From contig NC_084767.1 in assembly GCF_028858725.1 (NCBI RefSeq), positions 18,181,895-18,245,894 on the forward strand: a stretch of 64,000 nt of DNA, in the 5' to 3' direction. The notes beneath the pieces are model-generated. The model was not told the DNA's origin. It did no database searches and worked only from the letters and a program-made list of their open reading frames with translations. The position numbers and the translations under genes were made by a program. This DNA is from Colius striatus (Eukaryota > Chordata > Aves > Coliiformes > Coliidae). This document shows positions 14,001 through 28,599 of this stretch, piece after piece; positions within the stretch are counted from its first letter, which is position 1; every line of letters starts with the position of its first letter.

Positions 14001-14944
14001 ACCCTGTGGAGCTCTCTTTTTTTTCTGTGTGGGTAGTGTTTACTTTAGTTAGGCTGGCAGAAAGAATAAAACCATACAGCCTAGCGAACTAATCAGGAAT
14101 CTCTATGACAAAGGCACTACAGAAAAGGGATCAGAACAAACCCTTAAGCACAGTCAGGTTACAACTCTCCAGGAAACACTAATATTAAAGACTTACTTCT
14201 CAGCCTACATTTTCTATCCACTTACAGCTGGCAACGGGTGGTTTGGATGCTTTCCATGGGGCACAGTTTTGTGGTTAGAAGAGGTTCAATTGCATGGCTG
14301 GGTTTGAGAGCAGGGCTGGAACTCAACACTGCCATCCTTGCCCTGGACTCCCAGGCATCCTGCACAGAACTCCACCTCAGCTAATCGTTTCCTAGCTCGA
14401 AGGATGTGAGCAGGATGTTGGCCACTCAGGCTCCTTCACTGTGGAAAGACAGTACACTGTCCTTCCCGCTGACAAGTGGCTGCCTTACTGCACACACTCC
14501 TCCTCTGCCTTGGCCACAAGCAAGTAGAGCAGAAATACTGTCTCAGCAGCAAACTAATGGGTACATATTTTTATGAGACTTGATAGCACTTTAATTGATT
14601 TTATTGTATTTGCATAATGATGTGAGTCAATATGAAGATAGCAAAGCAGGAGGTTATAAAAAGCATTTCACAGTCTCATTCTTGGGGAGTTGACTTCACT
14701 CTCAGTATTTTAACATTTTGGTTTACTTATTTTTGGTAACACAGTTGTTTTGTGTAACTTTCTGAAGCAAGTAGCAGCATTCTGACAATATGTTGACTAG
14801 CAGTAGCATCTGACAGTGCTAACGAGGAAATATCCAATATCATCAATCGATTGAAATAAATCTCTAATTATGGGATTTTTAAACAAAAAAATCAAAGTTA
14901 CGTGGTTAAATCCCTCTGTCAAAGACTTAATCAAACCAACTTTT
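5092..14944. other. Intergenic DNA, no gene recognised
   Basis: No splice-flanked coding block or RNA gene was recognised. An 89-codon minus-strand frame at 7498-7767 looks protein-like in composition but matches nothing known to me. Candidate regulatory stretches at 10510-10720 and 14560-14670 are listed separately. Confidence 0.55.
14608..14629. promoter_or_regulatory. Octamer and AP-1 consensus pair
   Basis: ATTTGCAT (14608-14615, octamer consensus) and TGAGTCA (14623-14629, AP-1 consensus) lie 7 bp apart. A composite site is possible, but no conservation data are available. Confidence 0.25.
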
Positions 14945-15150
14945 TCAGAAACCTTTTTCACGGAGAGGGTTGTTAGACACTGGCACAGGCTGCCCAGGAA
15001 GGCGGAGGAGTCTCCATCCTTGGAGATATTTCAAAGCTGTGCAGCTGAGGTTCTGAGAGACATGGTTTAGCCATGGGCTTGGCAGTGTGAGGAGAGGGCT
15101 TGGACTCTGGAAAAAGATCTTTTTCAACCAAACAATTCTATGATTCTATA
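14945..15150 (+). mobile_element. CR1 LINE, 3' fragment
   Basis: This is a 5'-truncated CR1 retrotransposon. The nucleotides encode the end of the CR1 second ORF (FFTERVVRHWHRLPRKAEES, then LEIF and AEVLRDMV), followed by a short 3' UTR and the terminal tandem ATTCTATGATTCTATA (15134-15149). CR1 copies end in such 8-bp repeats and lack target-site duplications. The 5' limit is uncertain because similarity fades before 14945. Confidence 0.88.
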
Positions 15151-18100
15151 GCAATCTTAGCTAGTAGTCAGTAGCCACAGAAGAGGTACCCCTTGTTTAG
15201 GCCAACTCACTGCATTGTGCCTTTTCCCTTTGCACTCCCCATCTGAGCCGTTGCCCTCGGCAGAACCAGTGCTATGGTCCTGCTCCAGCCCAGCTGTTGG
15301 CCTCCACCAGCTCTGCTCTGCAACTTGAGCTGTGCTCCTGCACCAAGACACAGGCCACCTTGCCACACAAACCACAGGATGCAAAGATGATTAATGGGAC
15401 AACATTGTGACTTAAATACAACTAAAGAAGATTTGGTTAACTGTGAGCAAGTCCAAAGATTAAACTGTATGAAAGTCCTTATATGTTGAGTTAATGAGGT
15501 AATGATCAATTGGAATAGAAGACTTGTAGGTAAGTAAATAACAGATTATCATCATTATTAGAAGCTTTTTTTCTCAGCATTGAATGGCACAGCAGTCATG
15601 ATCCACAACTGCATTAGAAGCAGTGCTCAGTAAAAAAGCTTGGCCAGCATCATGCAGAATAAGTGCTGCTGCAAACGAGACCATTGCCCACAGATACCTC
15701 CTCTGACAGGACTTTCTAACTTGGCAATAGCTTAAACAGCTCCCTGAAGGATCAGTTTCCATTGCACATTATAATTCACTGCCTTTATTCCATCCAATAT
15801 CAACAGGACTAAACCAGGAGATTTCTCTTGTTCTTCTAATGGACTCCAACAAATGTGAATTGCGGGAGTGAGAATTCTAATTAGAACAAATAACAAAATA
15901 AGCTGTAATTAATGCTTGTTAACAAATTGTGGAAGTAATTAGACTACCTCTCATCAGAAGAGCTATTATCATTATTATCATTGTTGTTACCATTAGAATT
16001 AAATATAGTCCTTTCTAGACCCTCCTGTTTCTCCAGAACCAGTCCCATGTACAAACGTCCAACAGGCCATATTTTAGTAAACTCACACAGTACTTCCAAG
16101 GACACATTAGGGCCCAGGAACTGCTATTTTAATATTAGCAATTAAAAAAAATGAAAGTAACAAAATATCAAAGAAGACATAGCAACTAATCAAGTCTAAA
16201 TCAAATCCAAGTAACTGCTTGTTTCTTCAAATTAATAAAATACTGGTTTGATGCTATTAGCCAATGGGTGGCACCTAGAATATGGCATTCTTTGAAAGAA
16301 AAAGAATCAAAATCTATCCTTTTAGGGTAGAGCCTGGTTTTAGTTCCTCTGTAGCTAGAATGACAGCCAAGAAAACAATCCATGTGATCAGTATTCCATG
16401 GCTTGCTCTAGAGACAAGTACCATGTTAACACCTTGCCTGGGGTCTCATGATGTCCCTGGGTGACAGGAGGGGGTAGTGAGGGTTCATACCCCCACCCAG
16501 GTAGGAAGCCAGCCCAGCAGAGACTCAACAGCTTCAGCAACTCCCCAAAGAAGCCTCTAACCAAAGACCAAGCAAGAACTCTGCCCAGTGGATGAAGCTG
16601 GGGAAGACATCTCACCCCACCATTCAACCGCTCATGCATGGCTCTTGGGGGACAAGGCAGAGCCACACAATGTGCAATGCTCATGTTCTGGTCAGCTCAC
16701 CTGTCTCTGTTCTTGCAGCTTTGTATGATCAAACACTGTCCCAAATAAAGTTGCCATCTTTATTAATTACAGAAAGTGAGTAAAGCCCAGAACTAATACT
16801 AGTCAATACTTGGACATTCTTTCAAGTGACAGCCCAAAATAACTTTTAATTTAATAACCTTCACGGCAGCCATGTGATCTAAATGGGTTTCATTACACTC
16901 CCCTTATAGATGAAAAGTGCAGGGACAATAAAATAGAGTCACAATCCCCCACAAGCCTGACTTCATGTTAAGTCATTTGGCAGGAAGGTAGCTGGGGTAG
17001 AAGGCAGAAACCCTGACCTAGAGGGAGGGAAAATCTGAGCCATGGCTCTGAGACAGGAGCATTTCTCCTTCCCGCCCCCTCGGAGAGGACGAGAGGCTCA
17101 AGTCATTACATACTATATGACTGGGTGTGCATGTACTCTGCAAGATAAAATTACATCTACAGATGGTCTAGACAAAAAAAAACACAGCTAATTTTAGCTT
17201 AGACAGAACCTTGTGTATGTATCTGGGGGAATAAAATTAGATGCACTTTATGTACTTTCTAAATTATCAAGAAGAGCTTACTCCGTAAATAAATACCAGC
17301 CAAAACCTAATCTTATGCTCTATATGATGCAGTTCAGTATTTAGGTTTTTTCATTAAATATCACAAGTAGAAAAAAAAGCATATTTCTTTTTGCACATCT
17401 ACACAGACACATTTAGAGATGGACATTTTTTGTCTATCTTGTAAAATCTCATTATCACACAGTAATGCGTCCCTAGTACCCTTTATAGATTATTTTTCTG
17501 CTTTTCCAATTCTGTTAAATAATTAGTGGTAATTGCCCTAAGCAAATGGTTACCAAGCACTCCAATACTGTCAGTAAGCAATTTGTGCTTTTGAGATGCC
17601 CTTGTCTTCACATGTTTGTGTCCGCAAAGCCCAGAAGAGGACAGACAACATGGACACTACTGCACTGCGCTCGAGATTCATGGAGGGAATTATCTGGAGG
17701 ATTTGCATTGGTGCCACTGGAGAAAATGGGGACAGGGGGGTTGGGGGTGAAGGACGGGGCTGCCCAGCTCTGATGTGCTCTGTACAGGGCTCTGCCAGGA
17801 CCAGGGAAGAGGCAGAGGCACCATCATCCCAAGCTGCCTGCCAGGAGGTGGTGGGTTGTCCTCCATCCCCAAACCTGCAGCTGCTGTGGTCAGACAAGCA
17901 AAGACATCGGAGGATGAGAGCTAAGTGGGTGGCTGAGAGGGTAGAAGAGACCATACGTACTCTTGGAAAGCAGGTCTAAAATGGGCATCTGCAGGAGAGC
18001 ATCTCCAGAAGGGACGAGGAGGAGGAGAGTGGGAAGAGTCTGTAGCTGGAGAGAGATGCTTCGCAACCTTCAGCATGAGCAAAACCTGAATTTTCCAAAA

Positions 18101-21100
18101 CAACCAGGAAAGCTTCCAGCCTACATACTTATTCCTCAAAGTATCAAACTCCCTGTTAATAACTGAAAAAGCAGCACTGTTGGCTCTCTGCTGCATATTT
18201 ATCTCTGCTCAGTCCAAATTTTTTTGTTCTCACACATTGCAACATTGTATAGAACTTGTGCAAGCCAAATCAGGATCTTTTAGTGAGAGTCCAAATGTGT
18301 GGTGCTCACCTCAAACACACTGAACTACTAAAATACGGTACGTGGAAAGAAAACCAGAGACTTATGGTGCTTGTCGCATTGCTTTTCTGCAAATGGTGCA
18401 CTGGCTCTCGATTACACAGCCCAGGACAGGCTGCCTTGGCTGCTTTAAAGAGTCCAAATGTTTAGTGTCAAACTACCTGAGATTTTCAAGCCCACTCCTT
18501 GGAGTAATAACAGAAAAATAACATTAAAGGCTCTCAAGTATTATGCCATTGCATACAATGCAAGAAATTGAGGTTTACGTGGAACATCTCTTCTCTGGGA
18601 CTAATTATTTCTGTTATGGAGGGTGATATTCAAGTTCAGGCTCAGCAGTCAGCAGGTGTGAGTAGTAAGTACAGCCTGTTACACTTGGACAAAAGGCAAT
18701 TTGCAGTTCTTACACAGTGGTATGCAAAGTGATGACACTGTTTATGCAACCAGTACTTTTCATATGAAAAATCTGAAGTTCTTTGCAAAAAGCGAGTTTT
18801 AAAAATCCCTCATGTGGAACACTTTACCTTTCCTTTATGGATAAACGAGGTAAAAGCTGTGTTCAACTATTTTGGAGAAGGCTGCCAAAAGTGATGGTAT
18901 CCCCCCTGTGATGAGAAGTTGTGATGCCAAATCACGGCTCAGGTTCCCTGGGTGACTTTTAAGATAACGCTTATCCTTCATTTCTCACGATCATGTTATT
19001 ACTCAACTCCTCCATACTACCACTTATTTCGCAATCACTTTTTTTACTAGGTGTATGGCTTTTCCATTTCACACGTTTTAACAGTTTACTGCAGCATATT
19101 AGCACCATTAGTATTTGCATAGCCTAGACTTTCAGCACTGCCATGTGCTACTCTTAATTTATGTTTTGACCCTTCAGCTCTTGAGAGATGAAAATCAAAA
19201 CCTTCTAAATCTACTGAATAAATTACCATCTTTATAATAAAGATATGACTAATATAATTCCAGTCAATTCAGAGTATTCTGAAGTATTGCTCATGGCACT
19301 GCTTCTGGATAAAAAATAAATGTTCAAACAATTTCATACTTCAGCACAGTGATATCTCTGTGATGCATCATCCTGGATCCACATAATTATGAAGTAAAAC
19401 TAAAGTGTATTTTAAAAGACCTTTTTCTCATTTCTCATATGGGTAAAAGTCTCATCACTCATGCACACACGATCCCTGTAATTGCAGAAGTAGTATTGTA
19501 GCATTGCTGTTTTGACAGCATATTCTAAGCAATTTTTCATTCTCAGGGAGATTATTTTTTTTTTCTTTAGTAAGACAAACTTAACAATCCAGTGTGCATT
19601 GCTTCTAGCATTATCCAAAATACTCAGTAACAATTAAAGGGAAGAGCTCTTCCAGAATCACAGTGGTGTTTGCTAAAGCAGAGATGCCTGGAGGCAGGAA
19701 CGGCCTGGATTAGGGACAATCAGCCCAGCAGACATCACCTAGCTCAGATCCCAACTCAAGGGGTGGCCAAGCACTACAAGGCTGTCCTTGCAGCCCAAAG
19801 CCAGTGCTGGAGAGAGCCTGCAGAGGTGCTGGGCACAGTCACCATGGGCCTCTGACTGCAGCCCTCTCTCCCGACACTTTTTCTTCCTTTCTGCACCCTA
19901 TGATGCTCACCATATCTCCCCAAACTTCCTCTCACAGAAGGTTGTCAAATGCACACCTGCCTGAGCTGCTTTTACTGACACATGGTACAAACCCCCCCAA
20001 AAATGAAGAAGGGGGGAGAAGGGAATAGAAGCAACCTCCTTTCCAGGGCTGGTGAAAATCAAGGCACAAAATATCATTCCTACCAATGCCAAGGCTATAG
20101 ATTCTGGGCACCCACCTCCCCCTGAGCACCCTCCCTACCCCAGACCCAGAGCAGAATAGCTCAGGATTTGGCCACAGTGTTGCTGTGAGAGAGGTTATTT
20201 TTCTACCAGAGCCACCCATCTAGACAAGTATCTCCAACTACGCGGCACATCAAGCACAGAACGTGGGCATTATGTCATGCTGATAAGTATTTTGCAGCTA
20301 TATGTCCCATCTCTCTTTTGGATTTCAGTAAAATCTTATCAAAATAAATAAGTCATTTATATGCAGGATCGTATAAACACTCTCCACTCTGTCTTTGTCT
20401 TCCTGAGAAACCAGCAGGCTACATTCGCCTCTCAGCTACCTGGATAAACAGATTGCTAATATAACCAATATATGTGATAATATTCCTAAAGCATCGTTTT
20501 ACAAAAGGGCAAAATTATTTGACCCAAACAATTCCCAACCTACTTTATGTATTATTGTTGATAGAAACCTCTCCTGCCTCTCACTTTAGCATAAATAAAA
20601 AAACAACTACAAGAAAAGCCCTTCAAAATACTTTTAAAAATAAAAATCTGCAAATCTCCAGAAATGATTTTCTCACTGGAACAAACAATTTTGACCTCAT
20701 CATAAGTCTGAGAAGTTCTGGTTCTCATTTTAAAAAGTGCTCAGATCTAAAAATATCTGTGTAATCTGAAGTTTGATGTGCCAGATCAGTCCCCATCTCA
20801 CAAAGCACTAGGAGGGAGATCTGCAGGAGTATTTAGGTGTCTAATAATGAAGATAGGCACCTCATGGGATTTGAAATGAATGGGAACCAGGCTATTTTTG
20901 TCAGCCTATGTAACAATTCTTTTGGGTGCTAGCAGCATAACCAAAATCTCCCTTATGTTCCAGTACAGACAATCCAACACGCTCTCATGGTTGCATTCCA
21001 AGAGCTCAGCAGAGTTCATGCATTAGAGACGGGGACAAAGTGGAAAACCATAAGCATAGCACATTACCACTAAAGTCCTCAAGCTTTGTCATCTCCACAG

Positions 21101-24100
21101 AACGTGCCCTGGGAGGCCACCATCGGTGCAAAATGGAAATCCCTGAAGATGTGCACTGCATATCATCTTCATCTGATTGATATAAACATCATCTTCAGTG
21201 AGTACCTGGATAGCGGCTTCTGTGAGCTGACAGCACATTAATCTCTTGACCAAAGACTGGGATTCATTGCACTCCACCCACAGACATGCAAATCACTTTT
21301 AACAAGATAGACCTTGGCTTTCCTTTCCATTACCTTTGATCTGTTATCTCATCCCTCTTCAAAGCACTCCTGCCAGCCAGCCACTGCACATTACAGCTTC
21401 CCTCTCGTGGATCAGTTAGTACAAAAGGTGACAAGTAGGGTGCAGGACCTGAAAATCCCACTGCAGCTTCATGTGAGAGTCAACTCTGAGAGAAGTCTGT
21501 CCAAGTCTTTGGCAGGAATTATCTACTTGTGTAGTAGCCAAAACAATACTCGCTGCTCACTCATGGTCCCGTTATTGGCTTGGGGTGGAGTTTGAGCTTT
21601 TCTACTACATCACATCAGGAGGGCATTGCCAATCAAAAGCAGCTTAAAATAACAAAATGCCACACTTGTGTTAGGAATACAAAATGATTTGTTTGGGGCT
21701 GTGCTGCCTCAGCCAGTGAGGCATGTTCCCCATTAGTTTGGGGCACCTGCTTGGCACTCAAGGTGCAGCACAGACTTGTCTTAGGAAAATTGGCCTTTTT
21801 CTACCCTCTAATCTAATTTAGAATTCTCCCTTGAGGATGCCAGTTCAGTTTCTGCTCAGCCCAGACACCGAGAACAGACTAAGGAGCATTTCATTTGTTT
21901 CATGCCAGGTTTGGTCCCTGCTCTCAGTGTCCAACAACAGTCTTACGGTGTCTGGTTTGCTCCTAGGCAGAATAGGCATCCACAAACCCTTCCCCCTTTT
22001 CTAATTGCTGACAACAGGTCTGTGCCTAAATCCAGGGTTTGTGCCAAATGACTCTGAGTTTGCATTACAATCTCTGTTTTAACTTCCTTGCAAGGAGTGC
22101 CACAGCACAGAGGCAGAAGCCAAGCAGCCCTGCATCTCAATCAGGGGTCTGGCACGATACCTACCGCTATGCACAGAGAATCCAGCATGAAAACTACAGA
22201 AATGCTAAGTGTGATTAACCTTCCCATTCCCTACCCTCTAGTCTCCACCGAGGCAAATTTGTACATGCTTAATTATCATTAATAAAATCAATATGTATGC
22301 ACTTCCACATGTACCACTGCAAATTAGCTTTAAAAAAAAAAGTCTGTGTGTGAGTCTCTTCCCAATGAATGAAATCTTGGAAAATATTTTCACTGGCAGC
22401 TGTGTTTCTCTGAAGTTATTAAACCACCCAAGAACTTTGTCTGAAATGTTCAAATTTGGGTGCTAAACAGAGACAGCTCAATTCCAGATGTACGTTTAAA
22501 TAAACGGCCTCATTTTTTAAAAGCTAAAACCAGGAGATCTCAGAGTGACTTTAAAGGGCAGAATTTAAGTGAGAAAACAGTTTCTCTTGGCTTTTATTTT
22601 TTGGCATTGTTGTAAGCATTCTGCAGGAAGGGTTTTTTTGTCCTTGACATAATGATATTTAATAAACCATAATGTCACTAATTTGCCTGGCTTTCTAATG
22701 ATGCTGGTCTGAAAAGCTCCATTCCTTTATTCCCACATTTTTTTAATGAAATAAACTTTGTTCTCATCCTTGCATCTCTGCTGGCGTCTTTCATCTGCCA
22801 TTCAGCTATTCTTGAGCATTTCAGCCCATTTCATAAGCTGTAATACAGACACTGGCAGTTCAAAAAAATTGCTGCATTATCACCTCCAATTAAGCAATCA
22901 GGCTAAGTGAACTCACCAGGGAATAGGAGCACCTTCAGAGGACTCCTGAGACTCAGTCCACAGGACTGAGAGCGGTGTCTCTGCTCCCTTCAGCTCTTAA
23001 TTCTCATTCCATGGGTTGCCACAGGCAGTTAAAGGGACATGACCCTGGTCAGAAATGTCATCGTGGATTATCCCAGCCAGTGGTGGGGAATGGGGTTTCG
23101 CAGCCCTGCAAGGCCAGTCCAGATTGTCTGGAGGAAACCCACAGTGTCACAGCTGCTTCTCCAAAAAACCCACACAATCAGACTATCCTAGTCCTCCACC
23201 AATGCACAAATACCTAAAGCTGCAGAGTTTTGTATGTGCAGCACTGAGTTGTGTCTGAAATAAAGCCAGGAGCAGCAGGATGTGATGTACAGCAACAGTG
23301 AAACACAAAGCCATTGCTGGTTTCCAAAGGTCTCCAGCCACCAGACAGGGGTAACTAAAGACATCTCTAGCAGCAGGAGGGGACTTCTGGGCAGGTTCAG
23401 TGCCAGCAACAAGCAGAGAGAAAATGCAATATTCCAGTCAAAGGCAGCCTGGGGGGTTAAAAAAAAAAAGGTATTTCAAGAAAAAAGGATTGTCTGTCTT
23501 ATTTTTAAATTGTTCCTCAAAAAAGGATCTTGTCTCTGAGGATTCACCCCATACAGATGCTCAAGGGGTGCCTGCTCTGGACACTCACCGTGTCTTGACT
23601 TTTTCCATGAGAAGGAAAAGGGCAGCCAAAGTGTAGCAGTAAAGAAAGCTGTACCATGCTGTGATCAAGTGTTTAAATCATATTCTGACTCTACATAATT
23701 CATCAGGCTCAGAGCTGGATAACCAGAGGTGAGGTGCCATGGGACTGGTGCCCAGCTCCAGGGAAGACTCTTGCTCTTTGCAGAAAGGAAAAAAAAAACT
23801 TTTAGAGCAACCAGAGGGTTGAGAGCCTTCTCTCTCCAGCAAGACCTAATGTCTATCTTAGCTAATTGCTTTATTTTGCCAGCTCACAGGGCTACGCTGG
23901 GGATGTTCCTACCCAGGGACCACCCTAAATGCACCCTATAATTTTCCCTCCTCTCCGTGGGGATGGCAGCACCTGATCCTGCTCTCACAATGTGCAGCTT
24001 CCCTTCTTTAATATTGACAGGGAGGTTAAATATTCTAAAAATTATTAAATGCCTGTTGAAGTGCCACTCATGTTGAAAAGCTGCCTCTCTCCATCAAGGC

Positions 24101-27100
24101 TTCTTGGACTAAACACAACAATATAACAAACATTGGCCATTAATAATTGAGAAAAACTCCTTCCCCACATGTTATTTTTCATCTGAATGATGTGTTATTA
24201 GTTTATAGATATATATTTTTTAGCTGAAGGCTTTTTTGGCAGCAATTTGGCCTTCACAATAATGGACTTTACTGTATGTAAAGCCTTGGATAAATAATGT
24301 TTTTCAGAGAGGCTCAATAGTGAACAAATGTAGTTTGAAGAAGGAATTTGCTTTACTCTGAAATAGAAAAATAGTGCCATCTTTTGGGCTAGCCCAGATG
24401 GGCAATGGACACCAAGCACCGCTTGCCATCTCACTGGCTGGAGCTGGGTCTGGTTATTGCTGCCTCAAAAAGATCTAATTTTCCTTAAACCCATAATCAC
24501 TTCTGGGTTTTGTACATATACAAAGGAAAGAACATTTATCCTGGAGGTCAAGGCTTTGCTGTTCATTCTCACTGCCCAGCTGCAGCCATCCTTACACCTT
24601 ACGCACACACATGCTCACGTGCCTGAAAAGCACTGCCTCGAGAGGATAGCAAACTCCTTCCCTGGCATCTCACCTAACTGTCTCCTGCTGTAAAACACAA
24701 AGGCAAACACTATCGGTATCTGAGCACTGTGGAAAGACTTACAATTGTTTTACAAGTGTTTTCAGCAAAACCTCCTTTAAATTAAATACAGTCCAAAGTT
24801 TTCCCATCTCCCTCTTACTATTTATAACGTACCTCTCTATTAATGCACCTGGGTGCTCTGTCATCTTTTGACAACAGCATCAGCTGAGCCTCTGGCCAGC
24901 AGAAGGGCTTTCAGCTGTTCAGCCCTCGAAGTCGGTCCCTGCAGAGCTGCTCCCACCTTTTGCTTCCCTCACACCAAGGAGTCGGCTTCAGGGGATTTAA
25001 AACTGATGGTTTTCAGGCCCCATTTGACAGATTGCCAACATTAATTCCAATGTAAGGCTCTGAAAAGCAGGGGAGAGAATTTGAGCTTCAGCTCTACATT
25101 CAATTGCTGAATGATTAAGGGTAGTAGCCACTCAATAATCAACTCCATAAAAAAGCTGTACTCCAGAAGCGCAACACACAGTGTGGAGATGTTTTGCACT
25201 CATCTGGTAATGATGAGTGTAGCATTTAATCAGCATTTTTTGCCTATACTTCACCTTTTCCTTTCTGGTCTCACAAATGAGAACCTTCAGATACTTTCCT
25301 TTTTGTTCTATTAAAACTGACTTATTGAAACAATCAGGTAAATGTTTATTGTACCGAGAAAAGGACGCGTTTCGGAGCACTTTCTCCAGACCAATGAACA
25401 TGACTCTACAGCATTACATTTCACAATGTTATTTTTGTTTCCTAGGGTCATAGAGAAAACAATATTCTAGTTTTGTTCCAAAGATTGGGAGTTATTTGAC
25501 ACAGAAAAAAATCGTAGGTGAGCCAGCATCCAGACATGTCCTGCAATTAAGATCTTGAGTTATTGACTTTACATTGACATCAGGAAGTCTATTAAATGCT
25601 GCTGTGGGCAATATGTATTTGACATTGTACAGGTGCACAACACACTGGCAAAGCATCCAAATGAATGACAAAACCCTACAGAGCTGCAAAAATACCCTCC
25701 AGCTACAAGAGTGGGACAAAGCTACATCTTGATTAGTCAGCAAAGGCTGCTAACAGGGTGATGGAGAGTCATCACCAAGGAAATGCACTGTTCCAAGGTA
25801 GATGACAGCTATTAAAAGGCTGCAAGAACCCAAACAAATAAATATGTATTGAATTATATAGATATACATACAGAGATAGCTTAAAGACAAAACAATTGAA
25901 GGACAAAAGTCAATATGTATTTAACAGAGTCGTTTCAACTCAGTACAGATATCTGTATTCTACGTGGGGAAAAAAAGACATGTTCCTTCAGAATTTAGCT
26001 ATCCTAACCTTCCTTTTTATGCAGGTTTTTATTATGTTGTTTCTTTAGGCATCAGGGTTAGTTTGGCTCTTCGGTGGAGTGTTTTCTTTTTCCTTTTACC
26101 CAGATAAGCTCATACCAGGAGTTTCCTCTGACCTTGGAGACATTGCGAGTAGCGTAGCAATCATCTCGGATTTTATTCAAGCTTTAAAAGTGCGCAAGAG
26201 TGTTTGCACAGACATCACCGGGATATAGAGCCAGCTTCTGAAATGTTTGTCCTATAAAGACTCTAATGACATTGTGCTGGTTTTACTACTGCTACAACAC
26301 TAAAGCGTATCACAACTGACACCAGGTTTTTATATCTGTAACAACTGTCGTCTGCCAGCGCTACCCAATGCCTGATTATCTTGCTTAACCTTCACTATCC
26401 AGCAATTAGGAAAAGCAATATCAAATAACTCCCTAGGCATATGCTTCTCAAAAACAACATTTTGAAGCTTCAAAACCATTGGTAAAAAGAATAAACCAAA
26501 TCAAAACAAAACCCCAGAATCAGAAAAACTGAAGTGCAAAAGGAAGGAGAGGGAGCTCAATCGCATCCGTAATTTAACCATTTCAAGTGTTGCACTGTTA
26601 TTTGTTTTTTGGCTAGAATGTGTCTGAGAGTTTTTAAATTTTTTAAAATACCTTTCAGAAGAGACAGTACTTAAAAACCAGCAACATTGGATTAAATGCT
26701 TCATCTAGAATAAAATCATAAACAACTCCCCTGTCAGCTCCAAACAAACTTCGTGCCACAGGATCTTTTGCTTGAGCCGCTGCACGTTTGAATGTCACGA
26801 ACATGAATGTAAGAGGTGTGTCTTCTGGGGGATGAAAAACACCCCAGATAGTGATCAAACATTGTTCTGATGCATGGCAAATATCATTAGTCTAAGTGGA
26901 AAAGGAGCTTACTGCAGATTCTATCCATAAGGTAAGCAAATTCAGCGCAGCTCACAGAAGATACTGCAATGTAGAAGGATTGCATTTTCTGTCTGGGGCT
27001 TATTTCTCTAGGAACAGAAAAGAACCTCTTAATAGCTGCTGAGGTCCTCCACCACTTTCACATCTGACATTTACATATGGCCACTGACAACTAGCAGTGG

Positions 27101-28599
27101 AGGGCGAACAGGAATGTCAGTTCAGCCCAGGCATTGTTCTCTGCTCCAGTTTAGGAAGGCAGCAGATGATGCTGCACACAAACTTCATCACTGAGCTGCT
27201 GCAGCGATCAGGCTGTTGACTTATGCTTTGGTTGCCCTTTTTTAAAACAAAAGTCCCACTTACCAACAGAAATTTTAAGACTAGGCAACACATCTGAGTG
27301 GCTGTAGGAACTTCCATACCCATCTTCACACATGGCTTAGTCTTTCAGACCAGAAGTGCTAAAAGTGCCCTAGGATGCAGATAAACAATGACAGGGACTC
27401 AGAAATTGTGGTCCTCCCACCAAAATCAAACACAAGCAGCTCCCAAGACCAACTGCATTTTAGAGAGCCATTGTATGTCCCAAAAGACTTGACAGGCATT
27501 TCCTTTGATTTGAATCTGTGCCCTTTGGGAGCCTACACTGACTCAAACAGCATGGAGAAACTCAAGCTACTTGTTGTCTTGGGAAATTCCTCCAACATCT
27601 GAGCTATATTGACCAGCCTTGTACCTCCCAGGAGGACAGTCAGTTTTGACACCAAAGCAACGTCAGTTTGGTATTATTACTCCCAAATCCAAAATCTGCA
27701 TCAGAAAATAGCAACAGGAAAGGTTTTCTTCTTTTGTTGAGCCAGTTAATTGACTTATCGCTTGCCCTGGCTAACGTTTGAAATTGAAACAAAAAAAATC
27801 AAATGGGTACAAGTGACTCAAAACCCTGAAGTGTGTCAGAACAGATATACTTTGTAAAACTTGAAACACTTGATTTTTGTGAGAAGCAGAAACAGGATTC
27901 TTAAATCCTGTTAGACAGTGCTCCACGATGTCAAACTGCACTAATTATCCTCGACAACTTTACTAAGATCATTACAGTCTCACTAGAAACTGGTGCAATT
28001 CAGCTATCTCTCCTTTCCTGCTCCAAGGCAAAGCTAAAGCAGGAAAACTTAAATGTATTTGCACCTTACTCACTGCAGCTTAACCTGAAATGCCTCTGGA
28101 GCAAAGCTACCCACAAAGCATCCATGAGAGACTGCTTTTTTTCAACAAGATGCAAACTGATGACAAAAAAACCCAAAAGACACAAAAAGAAGAGAAAAAA
28201 GATGATGACTAGCATTCAACTAATTTTGTTTAAATGGTTTTGCATCCTCCCTCTTGCCATTGGAAAAAAGACTGCAGATGTGTGCGGTGATGTGGTCCTG
28301 CGGTAGAAATCGTTTCCAGCTCCCACATCCATTCCCCAGCATTTGGCAAGTCCAAGGGTTCGGTATTTCCTCTTTGCCCATCAGAGTTACCACGTACACA
28401 TATGGCCTTGTGCTCCCACAGCACTTAATATTCACACTTACAGTACTGACACGGTGATAGAGCTCAGCAATTCAGGCTCCGGTGTTTCTTCGATCCGTTG
28501 CAATAAGCAGAACAACTATGTCAGACTTAATGCTACTTCCAAGTGCCCGAGCTGCCTGTCACTGAATTATTGATCTGAAGAATTCAAGCTGGCCGCACA
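15151..28599. other. Intergenic DNA, no gene recognised
   Basis: Mostly AT-rich, with a GC-richer patch at about 17600-18060 that yields overlapping chance frames on both strands. Homeodomain-type motifs cluster at 15878-15943, and an AT-rich block is seen at 22580-22920. No coding exon or repeat family was recognised. Confidence 0.55.
15878..15943. promoter_or_regulatory. Cluster of homeodomain-type motifs
   Basis: Within 66 bp: TAATTAGA (15878-15885), GTAATTAATG (15905-15914), GTTAAC (15918-15923) and TAATTAGA again (15936-15943). This could be a distal enhancer. AT-rich DNA yields such motifs by chance, so the call is weak. Confidence 0.25.

Noticed and set aside
14870..15070. 66-codon plus-strand frame
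   Set aside because: It is the end of the CR1 second ORF in a truncated LINE, not a host gene.
17571..17979. Overlapping 127-codon frames on both strands
   Set aside because: Both strands are open because the patch is GC-rich. Neither product resembles a known protein.
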